Shown here one piece after another: positions 43,469 to 53,191 of a stretch of DNA of 53,359 nucleotides. The translations under genes and the position numbers were made by a program. Position 1 is the first letter of the stretch; each line of letters starts with the position of its first letter. The DNA comes from Rickettsiales bacterium (GTDB lineage: Bacteria > Bacteroidota > Bacteroidia > Cytophagales > Cyclobacteriaceae): assembly GCA_002729235.1 (NCBI GenBank), contig PBTY01000018.1, positions 14,357 through 67,715 on the forward strand, given 5' to 3'. Under the pieces are notes generated by a model, which saw only the letters and a program-made list of their open reading frames with translations, was not told where the DNA came from and searched no databases.

Positions 43469-44155
43469 TCATTGAAAAACCTTATGTAAGACTTTCAGAG
43501 ATTTGATTTCACCAATTGAGTCTGTATGATGATGGTAGTAATTGAGAACCAACTCCAGGGCTTTAAAACGTAGCTGTCCATTACCGCCAATTACATCAGT
43601 GTATTCATGCGTAATAATTTTTGAAACAAAGTCTAACAATTGGCCATCCTCATGGATCATCTCTAACTCCATACTCCGGATTAGTCCTTCTCCATCATCA
43701 ACACCTAAACCTAGATATGGAAGAATTTTTAAAAGAAAATGAAGGTGATAGTTTTCAATGGCCTTATTCATCTGATCAAATTGAACAATAGACTCCATCA
43801 GAAAATTGAATAAATGTTCTTGGGGTCCTTTCTCATGATGAAGTAGCTTGGTGAGTATTTCAGAGAGGAAGAGGACAATCGTGCTTTTGCGAATGTCAGT
43901 TTGGATGCTGTGTGTGGGAATCAGGTATTTGTATTCGGATAGCCTTTGAATCTCACGCCCGGGTTTGATGTAAGCGACAAGATCCAAAATAGAGAATGGT
44001 TGAAAGTAACCAATGCTACGTTTGCTTCGAGGACTTCTTATGCCATTGATCATGAACGGCGTTAGTCCATACTCATCTGTAAATATCTGTGCAATGATGC
44101 TCGATTCTTGATACTTGATGTATTTGATGACAATTCCTCGAGCTTTTTCAATCAT
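43469..44155 (-). CDS. recO: DNA repair protein RecO
   Basis: A 228-residue RecO homologue: the N-terminal OB-fold (ARGIVIKYIKYQESSIIAQIFTDEYGLTPFMINGIRSPRSKRS) with the family pattern, then the helical C-terminal domain (LFLSEILTKLLHHEKGPQEHLFNFL). RecO works with RecR and RecF to load RecA on single-strand-binding-protein-coated gaps. No cysteine zinc-finger set is visible, as in many Bacteroidota RecO proteins. The gene start overlaps porZ's stop by four bases, an arrangement consistent with coupled translation. Confidence 0.92.
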   Translation of the reverse strand: MIEKARGIVIKYIKYQESSIIAQIFTDEYGLTPFMINGIRSPRSKRSIGYFQPFSILDLVAYIKPGREIQRLSEYKYLIPTHSIQTDIRKSTIVLFLSEILTKLLHHEKGPQEHLFNFLMESIVQFDQMNKAIENYHLHFLLKILPYLGLGVDDGEGLIRSMELEMIHEDGQLLDFVSKIITHEYTDVIGGNGQLRFKALELVLNYYHHHTDSIGEIKSLKVLHKVFQ

Positions 44156-46311
44156 TGATTTACCACGGCTAGTTTACCAATATAAGTTTCTTCGCCAGTG
44201 ATTTCTGAGCTGAACACGACATAGACACCTGACTCAACACGACGATTGTTATAATCTAATAAGTCCCAACTGACACTTCCACCATTCGCTCTTAGCTCCC
44301 TTATTAACTTGCCATTGACATCAGCAATTTTGATGTAGGCATTATTAACCAATCCGCTTATACCTACCTTACCTGAATAGCCTGGGCGAACCGGATTGGG
44401 ATAGATATTAACATTGGAGTGGACCATGTCTCCAAATGAGGAGTTGGACCTAAACGAGGTTAGACCTTTGGATGTTAAGATGAACATCTCTCCATTCACA
44501 GGATTATAGGCAAACTCTTTAATTGAGTTGGACGGTAAAGGGGAATTTAGAAAGGTAAAACGATAGACCAATTCACTGAAGTTACTATCAAAAACCCAGA
44601 TTCCTTGATTTTCAGTTCCGACCCAAACTCGGTTACCTCCATCAACTTCTGTGGCCGTAACATTCACTCCGTTGAAAAGCTCGTCACTATCAAAAAATGC
44701 TGGTATACCCTCATAGTCCTCAAAAATGTAGGTGGCATCAGAAAAGGAAACTAACCCATTTTGTGTTCCTACCCATGCTTCGTCAGATAACGAAATTGCC
44801 ATGGAGTGTACACGATTACTTGGAAGTCCATCTGCAGTATTGATTACACGAAAATTATCCTCTTCCAATTCTAAGGTAATAATCCCGCCACCATCAAAAG
44901 AGCTACGCTTTAACCAGATCGTTTCACCTTGTGATAGATCCAGTCCTATTGGATATTTTGTAATGGTATAGTTGGCATCTTTACTATTCAGGACGCCATC
45001 TTCACCGATGTAGATAAGAGGGGTTTGATGATCATAACAAGCGATGTAGAGATTGTCTGCCGCAGCCAAAGAAGAAACAATCACATCATTGGTAAAAGAA
45101 CTATTGGGAATATTCAATTTTGAACTATTGCTTAAATTATAAATCCCTTTTCCAGCAGAAGAAAGATAAGTCTGCCCGTTGAAGGTACTGACATCAGTAA
45201 GATTGTCAAAACCCTCGATCAGGTCATATTCCCATTGACTGTTGTCAAATGAATTAAATCCCAGACCATCATACTGGCCATTATAGCTTTCAATATTTGG
45301 GCCGTATAGTGCGTAAAGTTGTTCACCGGTAAATACGATCCTTGACATGTTGTCACCTATTGGGCCATTTGGTTCAATTGAGGTTAAACTAGCATCTAGC
45401 AAACCTTGACTAGTCGTTCCATACCAAAACTCATTGTCATAGTAAAAGCAATTTGTCGGAGTTCCTATAGCTTCAGCTAATGACAATTGGCCACTCTTTA
45501 GTAAGTAAATGGAGTCTTCGATTAGAACATTGATTTTATTGTTTATGATGTTTAGGTCAACGATATTTTTTGGACTTGAATAAAGCAGAGTCTCTGATTT
45601 GGAGACCAAGTCGTATTCAAAAATGGAGGTGTCATTAACGACCAGAGTAACCTTACTTAAGTCGGAATAAACCAGGTTTCGATATGATCTTTGATCCAGC
45701 GTCATGTCTGTCCAATTGTTGAAATCAAGTAGGTTTTGATTGAGCCTTCCATATTTCAGCCCCTGGTTGGTAATAGCAGTTAAGTATTCAGCGGTGGATG
45801 AAGTTTCATAAGCAAGGATGTCAGTTGCGCCCTCTCCAATTGACTGATAATTCTCGATAATTTCCCCATTTTCCAAATTGATAACAATGATTCCAAATCC
45901 ATTTGAAGCGTAGATTTTGCCGTTTCTAACTTCAATATCCTTAATTGATTTGTCCCCTACCAACAGTGATTCATAAATTGTGGTGACAGTAATTACCTCA
46001 CCATCTCTATAAATATCGATAAGGCCCGTTGGGTATCCAATCACCAATGAATTGGACTCTTTGTCGAAAGTTAGATCTGAAGCTCCAACATCTGACAAGC
46101 CATCAAGTTTGCTTAGAAAATTGGTCGAATGGTCACTTTTGTTGACGAAAAAAATGCCATTTTCTGTAGCGCAAATAATGCTGCGCTCACTGCTTGTTAT
46201 TGTTTTTATATTGGAATAGCTAAAATGATTTCTCCAGGTCTCGATAGGAATGTCCTGACCAAATAGTCCAAAAGGGAGTAATAAAATGAGCAGCTTACTT
46301 AGTCGGTGCAT
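44152..46311 (-). CDS. porZ: PorZ-like type IX secretion beta-propeller protein
   Basis: A 719-residue exported protein (signal [19 protein letters not shown]) starting [18 protein letters not shown], the beginning typical of PorZ. Two propellers made of two-component-regulator-type blades follow (IWVFD-type repeats such as [13 protein letters not shown] and [14 protein letters not shown]). A T9SS-type C-terminal domain closes it ([16 protein letters not shown], ... VYVVFSS). In Porphyromonas, PorZ is part of the surface attachment complex and delivers A-LPS to the sortase PorU. It overlaps tdk by 17 bases and recO by four. This links the window to T9SS, which would sort the amylase encoded at 9728-12934. 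Confidence 0.85.
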   Translation of the reverse strand: MHRLSKLLILLLPFGLFGQDIPIETWRNHFSYSNIKTITSSERSIICATENGIFFVNKSDHSTNFLSKLDGLSDVGASDLTFDKESNSLVIGYPTGLIDIYRDGEVITVTTIYESLLVGDKSIKDIEVRNGKIYASNGFGIIVINLENGEIIENYQSIGEGATDILAYETSSTAEYLTAITNQGLKYGRLNQNLLDFNNWTDMTLDQRSYRNLVYSDLSKVTLVVNDTSIFEYDLVSKSETLLYSSPKNIVDLNIINNKINVLIEDSIYLLKSGQLSLAEAIGTPTNCFYYDNEFWYGTTSQGLLDASLTSIEPNGPIGDNMSRIVFTGEQLYALYGPNIESYNGQYDGLGFNSFDNSQWEYDLIEGFDNLTDVSTFNGQTYLSSAGKGIYNLSNSSKLNIPNSSFTNDVIVSSLAAADNLYIACYDHQTPLIYIGEDGVLNSKDANYTITKYPIGLDLSQGETIWLKRSSFDGGGIITLELEEDNFRVINTADGLPSNRVHSMAISLSDEAWVGTQNGLVSFSDATYIFEDYEGIPAFFDSDELFNGVNVTATEVDGGNRVWVGTENQGIWVFDSNFSELVYRFTFLNSPLPSNSIKEFAYNPVNGEMFILTSKGLTSFRSNSSFGDMVHSNVNIYPNPVRPGYSGKVGISGLVNNAYIKIADVNGKLIRELRANGGSVSWDLLDYNNRRVESGVYVVFSSEITGEETYIGKLAVVNQ

Positions 46312-46882
46312 GCATTTTTTGGTTGAAACATTTTCGGCAAAGCGCTTCGTAAATATCTTTTTCTCCTAACACAACCGTCTTTTTAGATTTGGTTCGTCTA
46401 TGAGAATAGGAAGCAATTCTGCCACAATCCATACATATAGCGTGGACTTTAGTGATATACTCTGCGATTGCCATCAGTTTGTCCATCGGCTCGAATGGCT
46501 TACCCATAAAATCCATATCCAGGCCAGCTACGATCACTCGTTTGCCCTGATCCGCTAGTTGGTTAGCTACATTAACGATTTCTGGATCAAAGAATTGTGC
46601 TTCATCTATGCCTACCACGTCACAATTGCCCGAGCGTAAGAGAATATCATTCGCAAAATTTACTGGAGTTGAATTGATGGCATTACTATTATGGGATACC
46701 ACTTGCTCTTTGGAATACCTCTTATCAACCTTAGGTTTAAAAATTTCTACATTCTGCTGAGCAAGCAATGCCCTATTGAGTCTTCTGATCAATTCTTCCG
46801 TCTTCCCCGAAAACATTGATCCACATACAACTTCGATCCAGCCAGATTTGCTTTGGCTTCCAATATTTGGTTCTACAAACAT
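46295..46882 (-). CDS. tdk: Thymidine kinase (type II)
   Basis: A 195-residue salvage enzyme that phosphorylates thymidine. It has the P-loop [15 protein letters not shown], the DEAQFFD magnesium site, the [11 protein letters not shown] segment, and a zinc ribbon with CMDCG and CRKCF. The length is typical of bacterial TK1-type kinases. It overlaps the porZ start by 17 bases and is followed on the other side by the ferredoxin gene with no gap, so the three or more genes are probably co-transcribed. Confidence 0.96.
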   Translation of the reverse strand: MFVEPNIGSQSKSGWIEVVCGSMFSGKTEELIRRLNRALLAQQNVEIFKPKVDKRYSKEQVVSHNSNAINSTPVNFANDILLRSGNCDVVGIDEAQFFDPEIVNVANQLADQGKRVIVAGLDMDFMGKPFEPMDKLMAIAEYITKVHAICMDCGRIASYSHRRTKSKKTVVLGEKDIYEALCRKCFNQKMHAPTK

Positions 46883-47203
46883 CTACTCTGAGTACTCTAA
46901 ATGTGGTAGTTTATACAATTCTGGTGTATTAATACTTACGTCTCCTGAAACGATACATTGACAAGATAGGCGCTCATTTTCACCAAGACGTCCCAATTTA
47001 ATAAATCTAAGTTCAGCTTCTGAATGATCCGATAAGTTCTCCATACCGTCTAAAACAACGGCAGTACATGTGGTACATCGGCCTTTCATTCCACAAGCAT
47101 GCATCCAATCGGTCTCTGATAGCAAAATATCCAGAAGTTTTTCCGTTTTAGATTTGCAATGAATAGTTTTACTATGGAGGTTATTAATGATTACTTCCGG
47201 CAT
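46883..47203 (-). CDS. 2Fe-2S ferredoxin
   Basis: A 106-residue plant-type [2Fe-2S] ferredoxin. Cluster cysteines are visible as C-x5-C-x2-C (ACGMKGRCTTC) with the distal Cys in RLSCQC. The fold pattern EVIINNLHSKTI, DWMHACGM, and GENERLSCQCIVSGDVSI is standard. The redox partner is unknown. The gene abuts tdk. Only 20 bases separate its start from the divergent acidic-protein gene, so their promoters must overlap coding sequence. Confidence 0.9.
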   Translation of the reverse strand: MPEVIINNLHSKTIHCKSKTEKLLDILLSETDWMHACGMKGRCTTCTAVVLDGMENLSDHSEAELRFIKLGRLGENERLSCQCIVSGDVSINTPELYKLPHLEYSE

Positions 47204-47223
47204 CTTTCAATCTTCCAAATCTT

Positions 47224-48750
47224 ATGCAAAGGAAACTAAATGATGAGTTTATCAGGGAATATAGTGAAGAGTTTTCTGAAAAAATCACAGCAGAATTTTT
47301 CGTAGACAAAGAACGTATTTCGGGTAAAGAAATTCTGAATGTTTCTCCGTCCAAGCAGGTTAACTTTTTCATTTTAAAGATTCTTTTCCGTAAATGGCAG
47401 GAGGAGATGAAAAGATTGGAGAGTCCTTTTTTCAATTATAAGAATCCTGATGTGCGTAAAGCGATGGTGCAGTTTATGAACACCCTGTCGCAGCATATAG
47501 AAGTTTCCGGAGATCACTTTATCTCTATGGCAGAGGAAGCAGTTGCAGATACATTGCTGTTGGCCATTGATCCAGGAAGTTACATTTCATTGGAGTTTGA
47601 AGAAATGGATGTCAGTAAGGTGACAGATAAATTGACTAATCCTATTCTAAAATATATTAAACTTCATAAGTCGGATATTGAAGAGTTCTTTAGTTCTGCG
47701 CAGGGTTTGGAGTTAGATGATTTCGTTGAGCAGGCCGAAGAGTTTTTTGAAGATATTGATACTGAATCGATTGTTCAGCAGCAGGTTGAACTCCTTTCAA
47801 GTGTATTACCACTTACTTTTGATGATTTATATTATCAGGAAGAAGACGAATTCGATGCTGAATTTGATGATGATGAGGAGGATATTACTTCCATTGGTGA
47901 AACCGATTTAGATGAAGAGGAAGAATCCGATGAGATAGCTTTCGATTATCCAGAAGATGATGAGCCTGAACCCGAAACTGAAAGTGAAGATGAATATGTT
48001 CAGCCTGTAGCGAAGGAGAACGATAGCTCAATGGACTCCCTTGAAGAAGTAGCTGAGGAAGAAATTGAATTTGAAGAAGAGGACACCGAGGAATCTCATC
48101 TTGCACGAGAAGAAAATGATTCTTTTGATGAGGAGGAATTTGATGAAAATGCTGAGGATGAAGAAATAGGTTCGGAAGAGGAGTTGGATGTCGTTGAAGA
48201 GTCGAATGACTTAGATGCAGAGGAAGAGGAAAGTGAAGTAGAAGGTGTTGCGGAGGAAGATCAGCTTGAAGAAGAGGTTGTTGCTGAAGAGCATATTGAT
48301 GACGAATTCGAAGATCAAGATTCCAATGAAGATGATTCTAGCATCCAGGAAGAGGATGAAGAAGATGCTGTTGCTGAAATAAATGATGAGGATGCTGCTG
48401 AAGAAGAGCCTAATTCATCGGTAAATCAAAAATATGCAGAGAAGGCGCCAACAATAAACGATAAATTCTCAGGAGAGGAAAAGGAAACAGTTGCCAATAA
48501 ACTGGAGAGTAAGCAAGTCAATAATATCATGGAAGCAATATCAGTGAATCATCGATATATGTTTACCAAAGAACTATTCGATGGTGATCGCGAAGCTTTC
48601 GTTGATGCAATCGATAAAATTGATTCGCGTGAATCTTTTGATGATGCTGTAGAGATGCTGGTTCAAAACTATGCCAACAAACTGAGTTGGGACATGAATA
48701 GTGACGAGGTAAAAGAACTTCTTAAAGTAATTTTTAGGAGATTCAGGTAA
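47224..48750 (+). CDS. Very acidic protein with conserved ends, function unknown
   Basis: A 508-residue cytoplasmic protein with no signal peptide or membrane helix. Residues about 1-200 form a helical domain (SEKITAEFFVDKERISGKEILNVSPSKQVNFFILKILFRKW). About 205-400 is almost entirely Glu, Asp and small residues (EEDEFDAEFDDDEED and similar), so probably disordered. About 410-508 is a compact helical domain (VNNIMEAISVNHRYMFTKELFDGDREAFVDAIDKIDS). That last module, with its 'aIsvN.RymFtkELFdGd...f..ai' pattern, recurs in hypothetical Bacteroidota proteins, as far as I recall. I do not know its function. The gene is divergent from the ferredoxin and its stop abuts that of rodA. Confidence 0.75.
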   Translation: MQRKLNDEFIREYSEEFSEKITAEFFVDKERISGKEILNVSPSKQVNFFILKILFRKWQEEMKRLESPFFNYKNPDVRKAMVQFMNTLSQHIEVSGDHFISMAEEAVADTLLLAIDPGSYISLEFEEMDVSKVTDKLTNPILKYIKLHKSDIEEFFSSAQGLELDDFVEQAEEFFEDIDTESIVQQQVELLSSVLPLTFDDLYYQEEDEFDAEFDDDEEDITSIGETDLDEEEESDEIAFDYPEDDEPEPETESEDEYVQPVAKENDSSMDSLEEVAEEEIEFEEEDTEESHLAREENDSFDEEEFDENAEDEEIGSEEELDVVEESNDLDAEEEESEVEGVAEEDQLEEEVVAEEHIDDEFEDQDSNEDDSSIQEEDEEDAVAEINDEDAAEEEPNSSVNQKYAEKAPTINDKFSGEEKETVANKLESKQVNNIMEAISVNHRYMFTKELFDGDREAFVDAIDKIDSRESFDDAVEMLVQNYANKLSWDMNSDEVKELLKVIFRRFR

Positions 48751-50022
48751 TTATAACCTCTGAAGAACCTGCATTCGGTGGGCATCCAACTTTAAGAATA
48801 TAAATAGGAGGATGGTAAACGTCCACAAAGAAGACCCTCCATAGCTAAAGAATGGCAGCGGGATACCAATTACTGGGAATAGCCCTATGGTCATGGCAAT
48901 ATTGAAGGCAAAGTGGAAAAATAGAATAGAGACCACTGCATAGCCATAAATTCTGGCAAAAGGACTTTTTTGACGTTCCGCAAGATAAACAAGTCGCAGA
49001 AGGAGAGTAGTGAACGCGGCCAACAGTAAAAAGCTTCCTATCCAGCCCTGCTCTTCTCCCACTGTACAGAAAATATTGTCAGTAGTCTGATCAGGTACAA
49101 AGTTGAATTTGGTTTGAGTGCCTTGCAAATATCCTTTACCAGTTAAGCCACCAGATCCAATAGCGATCTTTGACTGGGTTACCTGCCAACCAGCACCTAA
49201 TGGATCACGGTTTGGGTTTAACAATTGCATTACTCGCTGCTGTTGGTGTGGTTTCAAAACATCGGTAAGAATGAAATCCACAGACTTAACAAAACCTGCA
49301 GAAATGACACCTGCGATCACAACCACAGCGATTTTGCTTGGAGTTTTAGCAACCAAACCTATCCCTAAAAGGGATAGCACTACGATACTTATCAGTAAAA
49401 TCGTTTGACTTAGGACCAAAGTAGATAAGAACAAAACGGCGACCACAAGTCCAATAACCAAAATCATGGGATGCATCCCTTCTCTAAACATTACTAATAT
49501 AAGACTACCAAATACCATAGCTGTCCCCAAGTCGCCCTGAAGAATAATGAGTACCATTGGAAACAGGAAAAAGGCAAACCCAATCACTTGTGACTTGATG
49601 TCTTCCGACTTTCTGGTTGACTTACTTAGAAATTTTGCTAAAGCCAGCGCTGCAGCAATCTTGGTAAATTCAGATGGCTGTAACTTAAACTGACCGATAG
49701 GAATCCAGGATTTGGAGCCTGCAACTTCGTTTCCAAGGAGAAGAACAAAAAGTAAAGCCAAAATGAGTACACCGTAAAGGACGTATGCAAACACCGAGTC
49801 GTAGAAACGAAAATCCATTAACATGATGAAGGTGATCAGCACAACAGAAGTCGCTATCCATATCAGTTGTTTACCTGAGCTTTGGCTAAAACTAAGTATT
49901 CCTTCGTTAACGTCAGGATCATAATCTGCTGCATAGATATTCAACCAGCCACTAAATACGAGGGTGAAGTACACAAGTACCACCAACCAATCAATCTTGT
50001 ATATTAGCTGGTCATTTCTCAT
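48751..50022 (-). CDS. rodA: Rod shape-determining glycosyltransferase RodA
   Basis: A 423-residue SEDS peptidoglycan glycosyltransferase with about ten membrane helices. Motifs: GSKSWIPIGQFKLQPSEFTKIAAALALAKFL, LIILQGDLGTAMVFG, GAGWQVTQSKIAIGSGGLTGKGYLQGTQTKFNFVPDQTTDNIFCTVGEEQGWIG, and GIPLPFFSYGGSS. Works with PBP2 and MreBCD in cell elongation; the cluster here is mreB-mreC-mreD-mrdA-rodA. Overlaps mrdA by four bases and ends with a stop abutting the convergent acidic-protein gene, with no terminator in between. Confidence 0.96.
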   Translation of the reverse strand: MRNDQLIYKIDWLVVLVYFTLVFSGWLNIYAADYDPDVNEGILSFSQSSGKQLIWIATSVVLITFIMLMDFRFYDSVFAYVLYGVLILALLFVLLLGNEVAGSKSWIPIGQFKLQPSEFTKIAAALALAKFLSKSTRKSEDIKSQVIGFAFFLFPMVLIILQGDLGTAMVFGSLILVMFREGMHPMILVIGLVVAVLFLSTLVLSQTILLISIVVLSLLGIGLVAKTPSKIAVVVIAGVISAGFVKSVDFILTDVLKPHQQQRVMQLLNPNRDPLGAGWQVTQSKIAIGSGGLTGKGYLQGTQTKFNFVPDQTTDNIFCTVGEEQGWIGSFLLLAAFTTLLLRLVYLAERQKSPFARIYGYAVVSILFFHFAFNIAMTIGLFPVIGIPLPFFSYGGSSLWTFTILLFIFLKLDAHRMQVLQRL

Positions 50023-51860
50023 TGAGCCGCAAGTTTCTTGGCTTTGTTTATTGCTTCTAATTCACGTTTTTGGCGCTCATCTAAGAAGTCACCCTTGAGA
50101 ACAAAGTCTTCCAGCCACGTACGTTTGATCTCACCGGTGATGTATTTCTCCATAACGAGACTTGCAGTACCAGCCGCCGCACGTGCTCCCCATCCCGCAT
50201 TTTCAACATAGGCAGCTATGGCAATTTGAGGATTTTCTTTAGGGGCAAAGCCCATAAATCCTGAGTGATCCATACCATGTGGGTTCTCGACAGTACTTGT
50301 TTTGCCGCATACAATTATGTCTTGGATGGGAACTCGGAAGTTGCTTTCTGCCATTTTTTGCATTCCATCGATGACAGAACTAAAGTGGATTTGATCTATA
50401 CCGACATCATTCCGTTTTGGTTCGATGATGCCTTGGTCATCTATGGCTTTGACTATGTGTGGAGTGTAATAGTGTCCTCTATTGGCAAGGAGTGCTCCTA
50501 GATTAGCCATTTGTAGCGGTGTTACTTGCACCTCACCCTGCCCTATACTTAGAGAATAGATATTGCTAAAAGCCCATCTATTAACTCCATACAGTCGATC
50601 ATATGTTTGAATGGTAGGTATGGAACCAGATTGTTCATTTGGAATATCTACACCAAGGCGATTGCCTAAGCCAAATCGACTGATGTATTCATTCCATTTT
50701 TCCATCCCAATGCGAGCATCGATATATCTACTTTCATGATCACCCTGTTCAATTACGCGCTTAAAAACCTTGTAGAAATAGTTGTTAGATGATAGCTGGA
50801 TAGCTCTCTCAACGTCATAAACTCCTGGAGGGGCATGATCCCCGATTAAGCTTCCATCACAGATTATTTTCTCCGTAGGTGAGAGCTTCTTCTCTTGCAT
50901 GGCTATCAAAGCCTGAATGGTTTTGAACATGGAGCCTGGAGGGTACATTGCCTGAAGAGGTCTGTTGAATAAAGGCTTGAGGGAATCCTTCATGATGGTT
51001 GGGCCATTTTCAGAAAGAGACCTGCCGCTAAGAAGACTTGGGTCATAAGAAGGTGCGGAAACCATAGCGAGTATTTCTCCAGTATTTGGATCAATAGCTA
51101 CAAGGCTACCTACTTTTCCTTCCAGAAGTTTCTCAGCATATTGCTGCAGCTCTGTATCTATTGTCAGTTGAATGCTTTGTCCTGGGACAGAAGCGGTATC
51201 ATATTCACCATCCTTAAATTCTCCTTTTACAACACCTTGAACGTTAACAATCTTATATCGGATACCGCGTTTGCCACGTAGTTGGTCTTCATATTGTTTT
51301 TCAATTCCGATTTTGCCAATGTAGTCGCCACTTCGATAGTAATTGGTTGTATCACGGTTCAATTCTCGGCGATCAATTTCCCCGATATACCCTAATGTAT
51401 TTGCCAGGATTCCTTTTTCATATCCTCTTACGGTTCTGGGAAGCGGATAGAAACCAGGGTATTTAACTAGTTGATCTTGGATTTTGGCAAAATCCTCATT
51501 GGGAATTTGCTCTACGAATTTGGATGATAAGATACTTGAGTATCGTCTTGCCTTTTGATATTTAGCTTCAAAAGTTTCGTGATCAATTTCTAATAAGCGC
51601 ATGATATCGGATGAATCTGCAAGGTCTACCTCCTTAGGTACAATCATCAAATCGTAAACGGGAGTATTGTAAACCAACAGATCCCCATCACGATCATAAA
51701 TCAGGCCGCGAAAAGGGTAATCAATGATTTTTTGAAGGATGTTGTTTTGAGCGGCTAGTTTGTAGTCATCATCAATTACCTGAATTGAAAATAGCCTGAT
51801 CGAAAAGACCAGAGCGATAAATAAGATCAGTCCTTGTATGATAAAACTACGTCCATTCAT
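50019..51860 (-). CDS. mrdA: Penicillin-binding protein 2 (elongation transpeptidase)
   Basis: A 613-residue class B PBP that crosslinks peptidoglycan during elongation. An N-terminal anchor helix (FIIQGLILFIALVFSIRLF) precedes the PBP dimerisation domain (RGLIYDRDGDLLVYN). The transpeptidase domain has S310-M-F-K in YPPGSMFKT, an SSNNYF motif, and KTS at 520-522 where most PBPs have KTG (CGKTSTVENPHGMDHSGFMGF). The substitution sits in the conserved beta3 strand but Ser is small and can substitute. Overlaps rodA and mreD by four bases. Confidence 0.94.
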   Translation of the reverse strand: MNGRSFIIQGLILFIALVFSIRLFSIQVIDDDYKLAAQNNILQKIIDYPFRGLIYDRDGDLLVYNTPVYDLMIVPKEVDLADSSDIMRLLEIDHETFEAKYQKARRYSSILSSKFVEQIPNEDFAKIQDQLVKYPGFYPLPRTVRGYEKGILANTLGYIGEIDRRELNRDTTNYYRSGDYIGKIGIEKQYEDQLRGKRGIRYKIVNVQGVVKGEFKDGEYDTASVPGQSIQLTIDTELQQYAEKLLEGKVGSLVAIDPNTGEILAMVSAPSYDPSLLSGRSLSENGPTIMKDSLKPLFNRPLQAMYPPGSMFKTIQALIAMQEKKLSPTEKIICDGSLIGDHAPPGVYDVERAIQLSSNNYFYKVFKRVIEQGDHESRYIDARIGMEKWNEYISRFGLGNRLGVDIPNEQSGSIPTIQTYDRLYGVNRWAFSNIYSLSIGQGEVQVTPLQMANLGALLANRGHYYTPHIVKAIDDQGIIEPKRNDVGIDQIHFSSVIDGMQKMAESNFRVPIQDIIVCGKTSTVENPHGMDHSGFMGFAPKENPQIAIAAYVENAGWGARAAAGTASLVMEKYITGEIKRTWLEDFVLKGDFLDERQKRELEAINKAKKLAAQ

Positions 51861-52372
51861 ATCCTTCTTGTTTTGGGTGCAATCAGAAAACTAAGTGCAA
51901 ATACTATCATGAAGCTGTAGCAAGCACTGTAGAACACTTTAACAAACAAAAAACCTAGCGAATTAAATCCCCCATTCTCAATGGAGAATATGATTACATG
52001 ATGAACAAATATTAATGGGAATAAATATTTGACAGATCCCCAAAGTCCAAGCTCATTCCATGAAAGTTGGATATCGTCATCCGAATGGTCAATGGTAACA
52101 TCAAACCAGAAGTCTTTGATAAAAGCAATAAGAATAGTAGCAGAGGCATGAATTCCAGGAGTGTTAGAAAAAATATCTACTGTCAGCCCAGTAAGAAATG
52201 CTACGGACATCCCTAGACTTCTATTTAGTCCATATGGGAGGAATAGAGTAAATCCTACATAGAAGAAGCCAAATGCTGAATCAAATAAGACAAGCTTATA
52301 AAGAAAGGGAATTTGTAGTATCAGAAATACTATCAAATGAAGCGCTTGTTGTTGGTAGTTGATTCTAAGCAT
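51857..52372 (-). CDS. mreD: Rod shape-determining protein MreD
   Basis: A 171-residue inner-membrane protein with about five helices (LIVFLILQIPFLYKLVL, FFYVGFTLFLPYGL and others) and the characteristic small loop GLTVDIFSNTPGIHASA. MreD sequences are poorly conserved, so position between mreC and mrdA is the main support. Start and stop overlap the neighbouring genes (TGATG with mreC, ATGA-type with mrdA). Confidence 0.9.
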   Translation of the reverse strand: MLRINYQQQALHLIVFLILQIPFLYKLVLFDSAFGFFYVGFTLFLPYGLNRSLGMSVAFLTGLTVDIFSNTPGIHASATILIAFIKDFWFDVTIDHSDDDIQLSWNELGLWGSVKYLFPLIFVHHVIIFSIENGGFNSLGFLFVKVFYSACYSFMIVFALSFLIAPKTRRI

Positions 52373-53184
52373 CAGTTATTTATGGCTTCTAGTTCCAAAC
52401 TATCTTGTTCCTCAATTAATAAATTTTCTACCACGAATACGAAATTGATGGAGCTGAAATCTACTGACAAATCAATTTTTGCATCGTAGAATACATCATT
52501 GTCCTCTAGCTCAATGGAAGCAATGGTGCCAATCATAATGTGATCTGGGAAAATCGAGTTAAACCCAGAAGTTGTGATACTGTCGCCGACTTGAATCGGA
52601 ATATGTCTTGGGACGTACTTGAGATCGGCCTGCAATGGTGAGATGCCATCCCACTGTACCGTGCAAAGGGTTTTAGTCCTAGAAATACTGCTTGAAATCA
52701 TTAAATTTCTGTGAAGCAAGGACGTGACAGTAGCAAAATTTCCTGAAGCTGATTTTACCTGACCTACTACTCCAGCTCCTGAAATAACACCCATTCCAGG
52801 TTGGATGCCCTGGTTCATTCCTGCATCCAAAGTCATGTAATTCATCGATCGACGGAAGGTATTGTTGATCACCTTCGCCTTGCGAAGAATATAACGTTCT
52901 TTAGAGGAATCAATCTCCACTTTACCCAACGACTGATTTGCCAATTGCTCTCGAAGCAACTGGTTTTCAGCAACCAGGTGATCATTGATCTGCTTGAGTT
53001 GAAAGTAGTTTGTGGTATTGCTGGTCATTGAATTTACCGAAGCCACAAGGGAATTGGATGAATTCAAGAACGCTGCGTTTGGCCTTTTGTTATAGGCGAT
53101 GATCAACCAAGCACAAACCCCTTCCAATAACAGAAATAACCCGAAGGTTCTAAACCGATAAAGGAAGTTGAGAAGGTTTTGCAT
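52372..53184 (-). CDS. mreC: Rod shape-determining protein MreC
   Basis: A 270-residue periplasmic scaffold protein: short cytoplasmic start, one membrane helix (FGLFLLLEGVCAWLIIAYN), a coiled coil (about 60-90, LKQINDHLVAENQLLREQLAN), and the double beta-barrel domain with NYMTLDAGMNQGIQPGMGVISGAGVVGQVKSASGNFATVTSLLHRN. The pattern DaG...Gi..Gm.Vi...GvVG.V is the family hallmark. It follows mreB with a seven-base gap. Confidence 0.95.
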   Translation of the reverse strand: MQNLLNFLYRFRTFGLFLLLEGVCAWLIIAYNKRPNAAFLNSSNSLVASVNSMTSNTTNYFQLKQINDHLVAENQLLREQLANQSLGKVEIDSSKERYILRKAKVINNTFRRSMNYMTLDAGMNQGIQPGMGVISGAGVVGQVKSASGNFATVTSLLHRNLMISSSISRTKTLCTVQWDGISPLQADLKYVPRHIPIQVGDSITTSGFNSIFPDHIMIGTIASIELEDNDVFYDAKIDLSVDFSSINFVFVVENLLIEEQDSLELEAINN

Positions 53185-53191
53185 TCAAATA

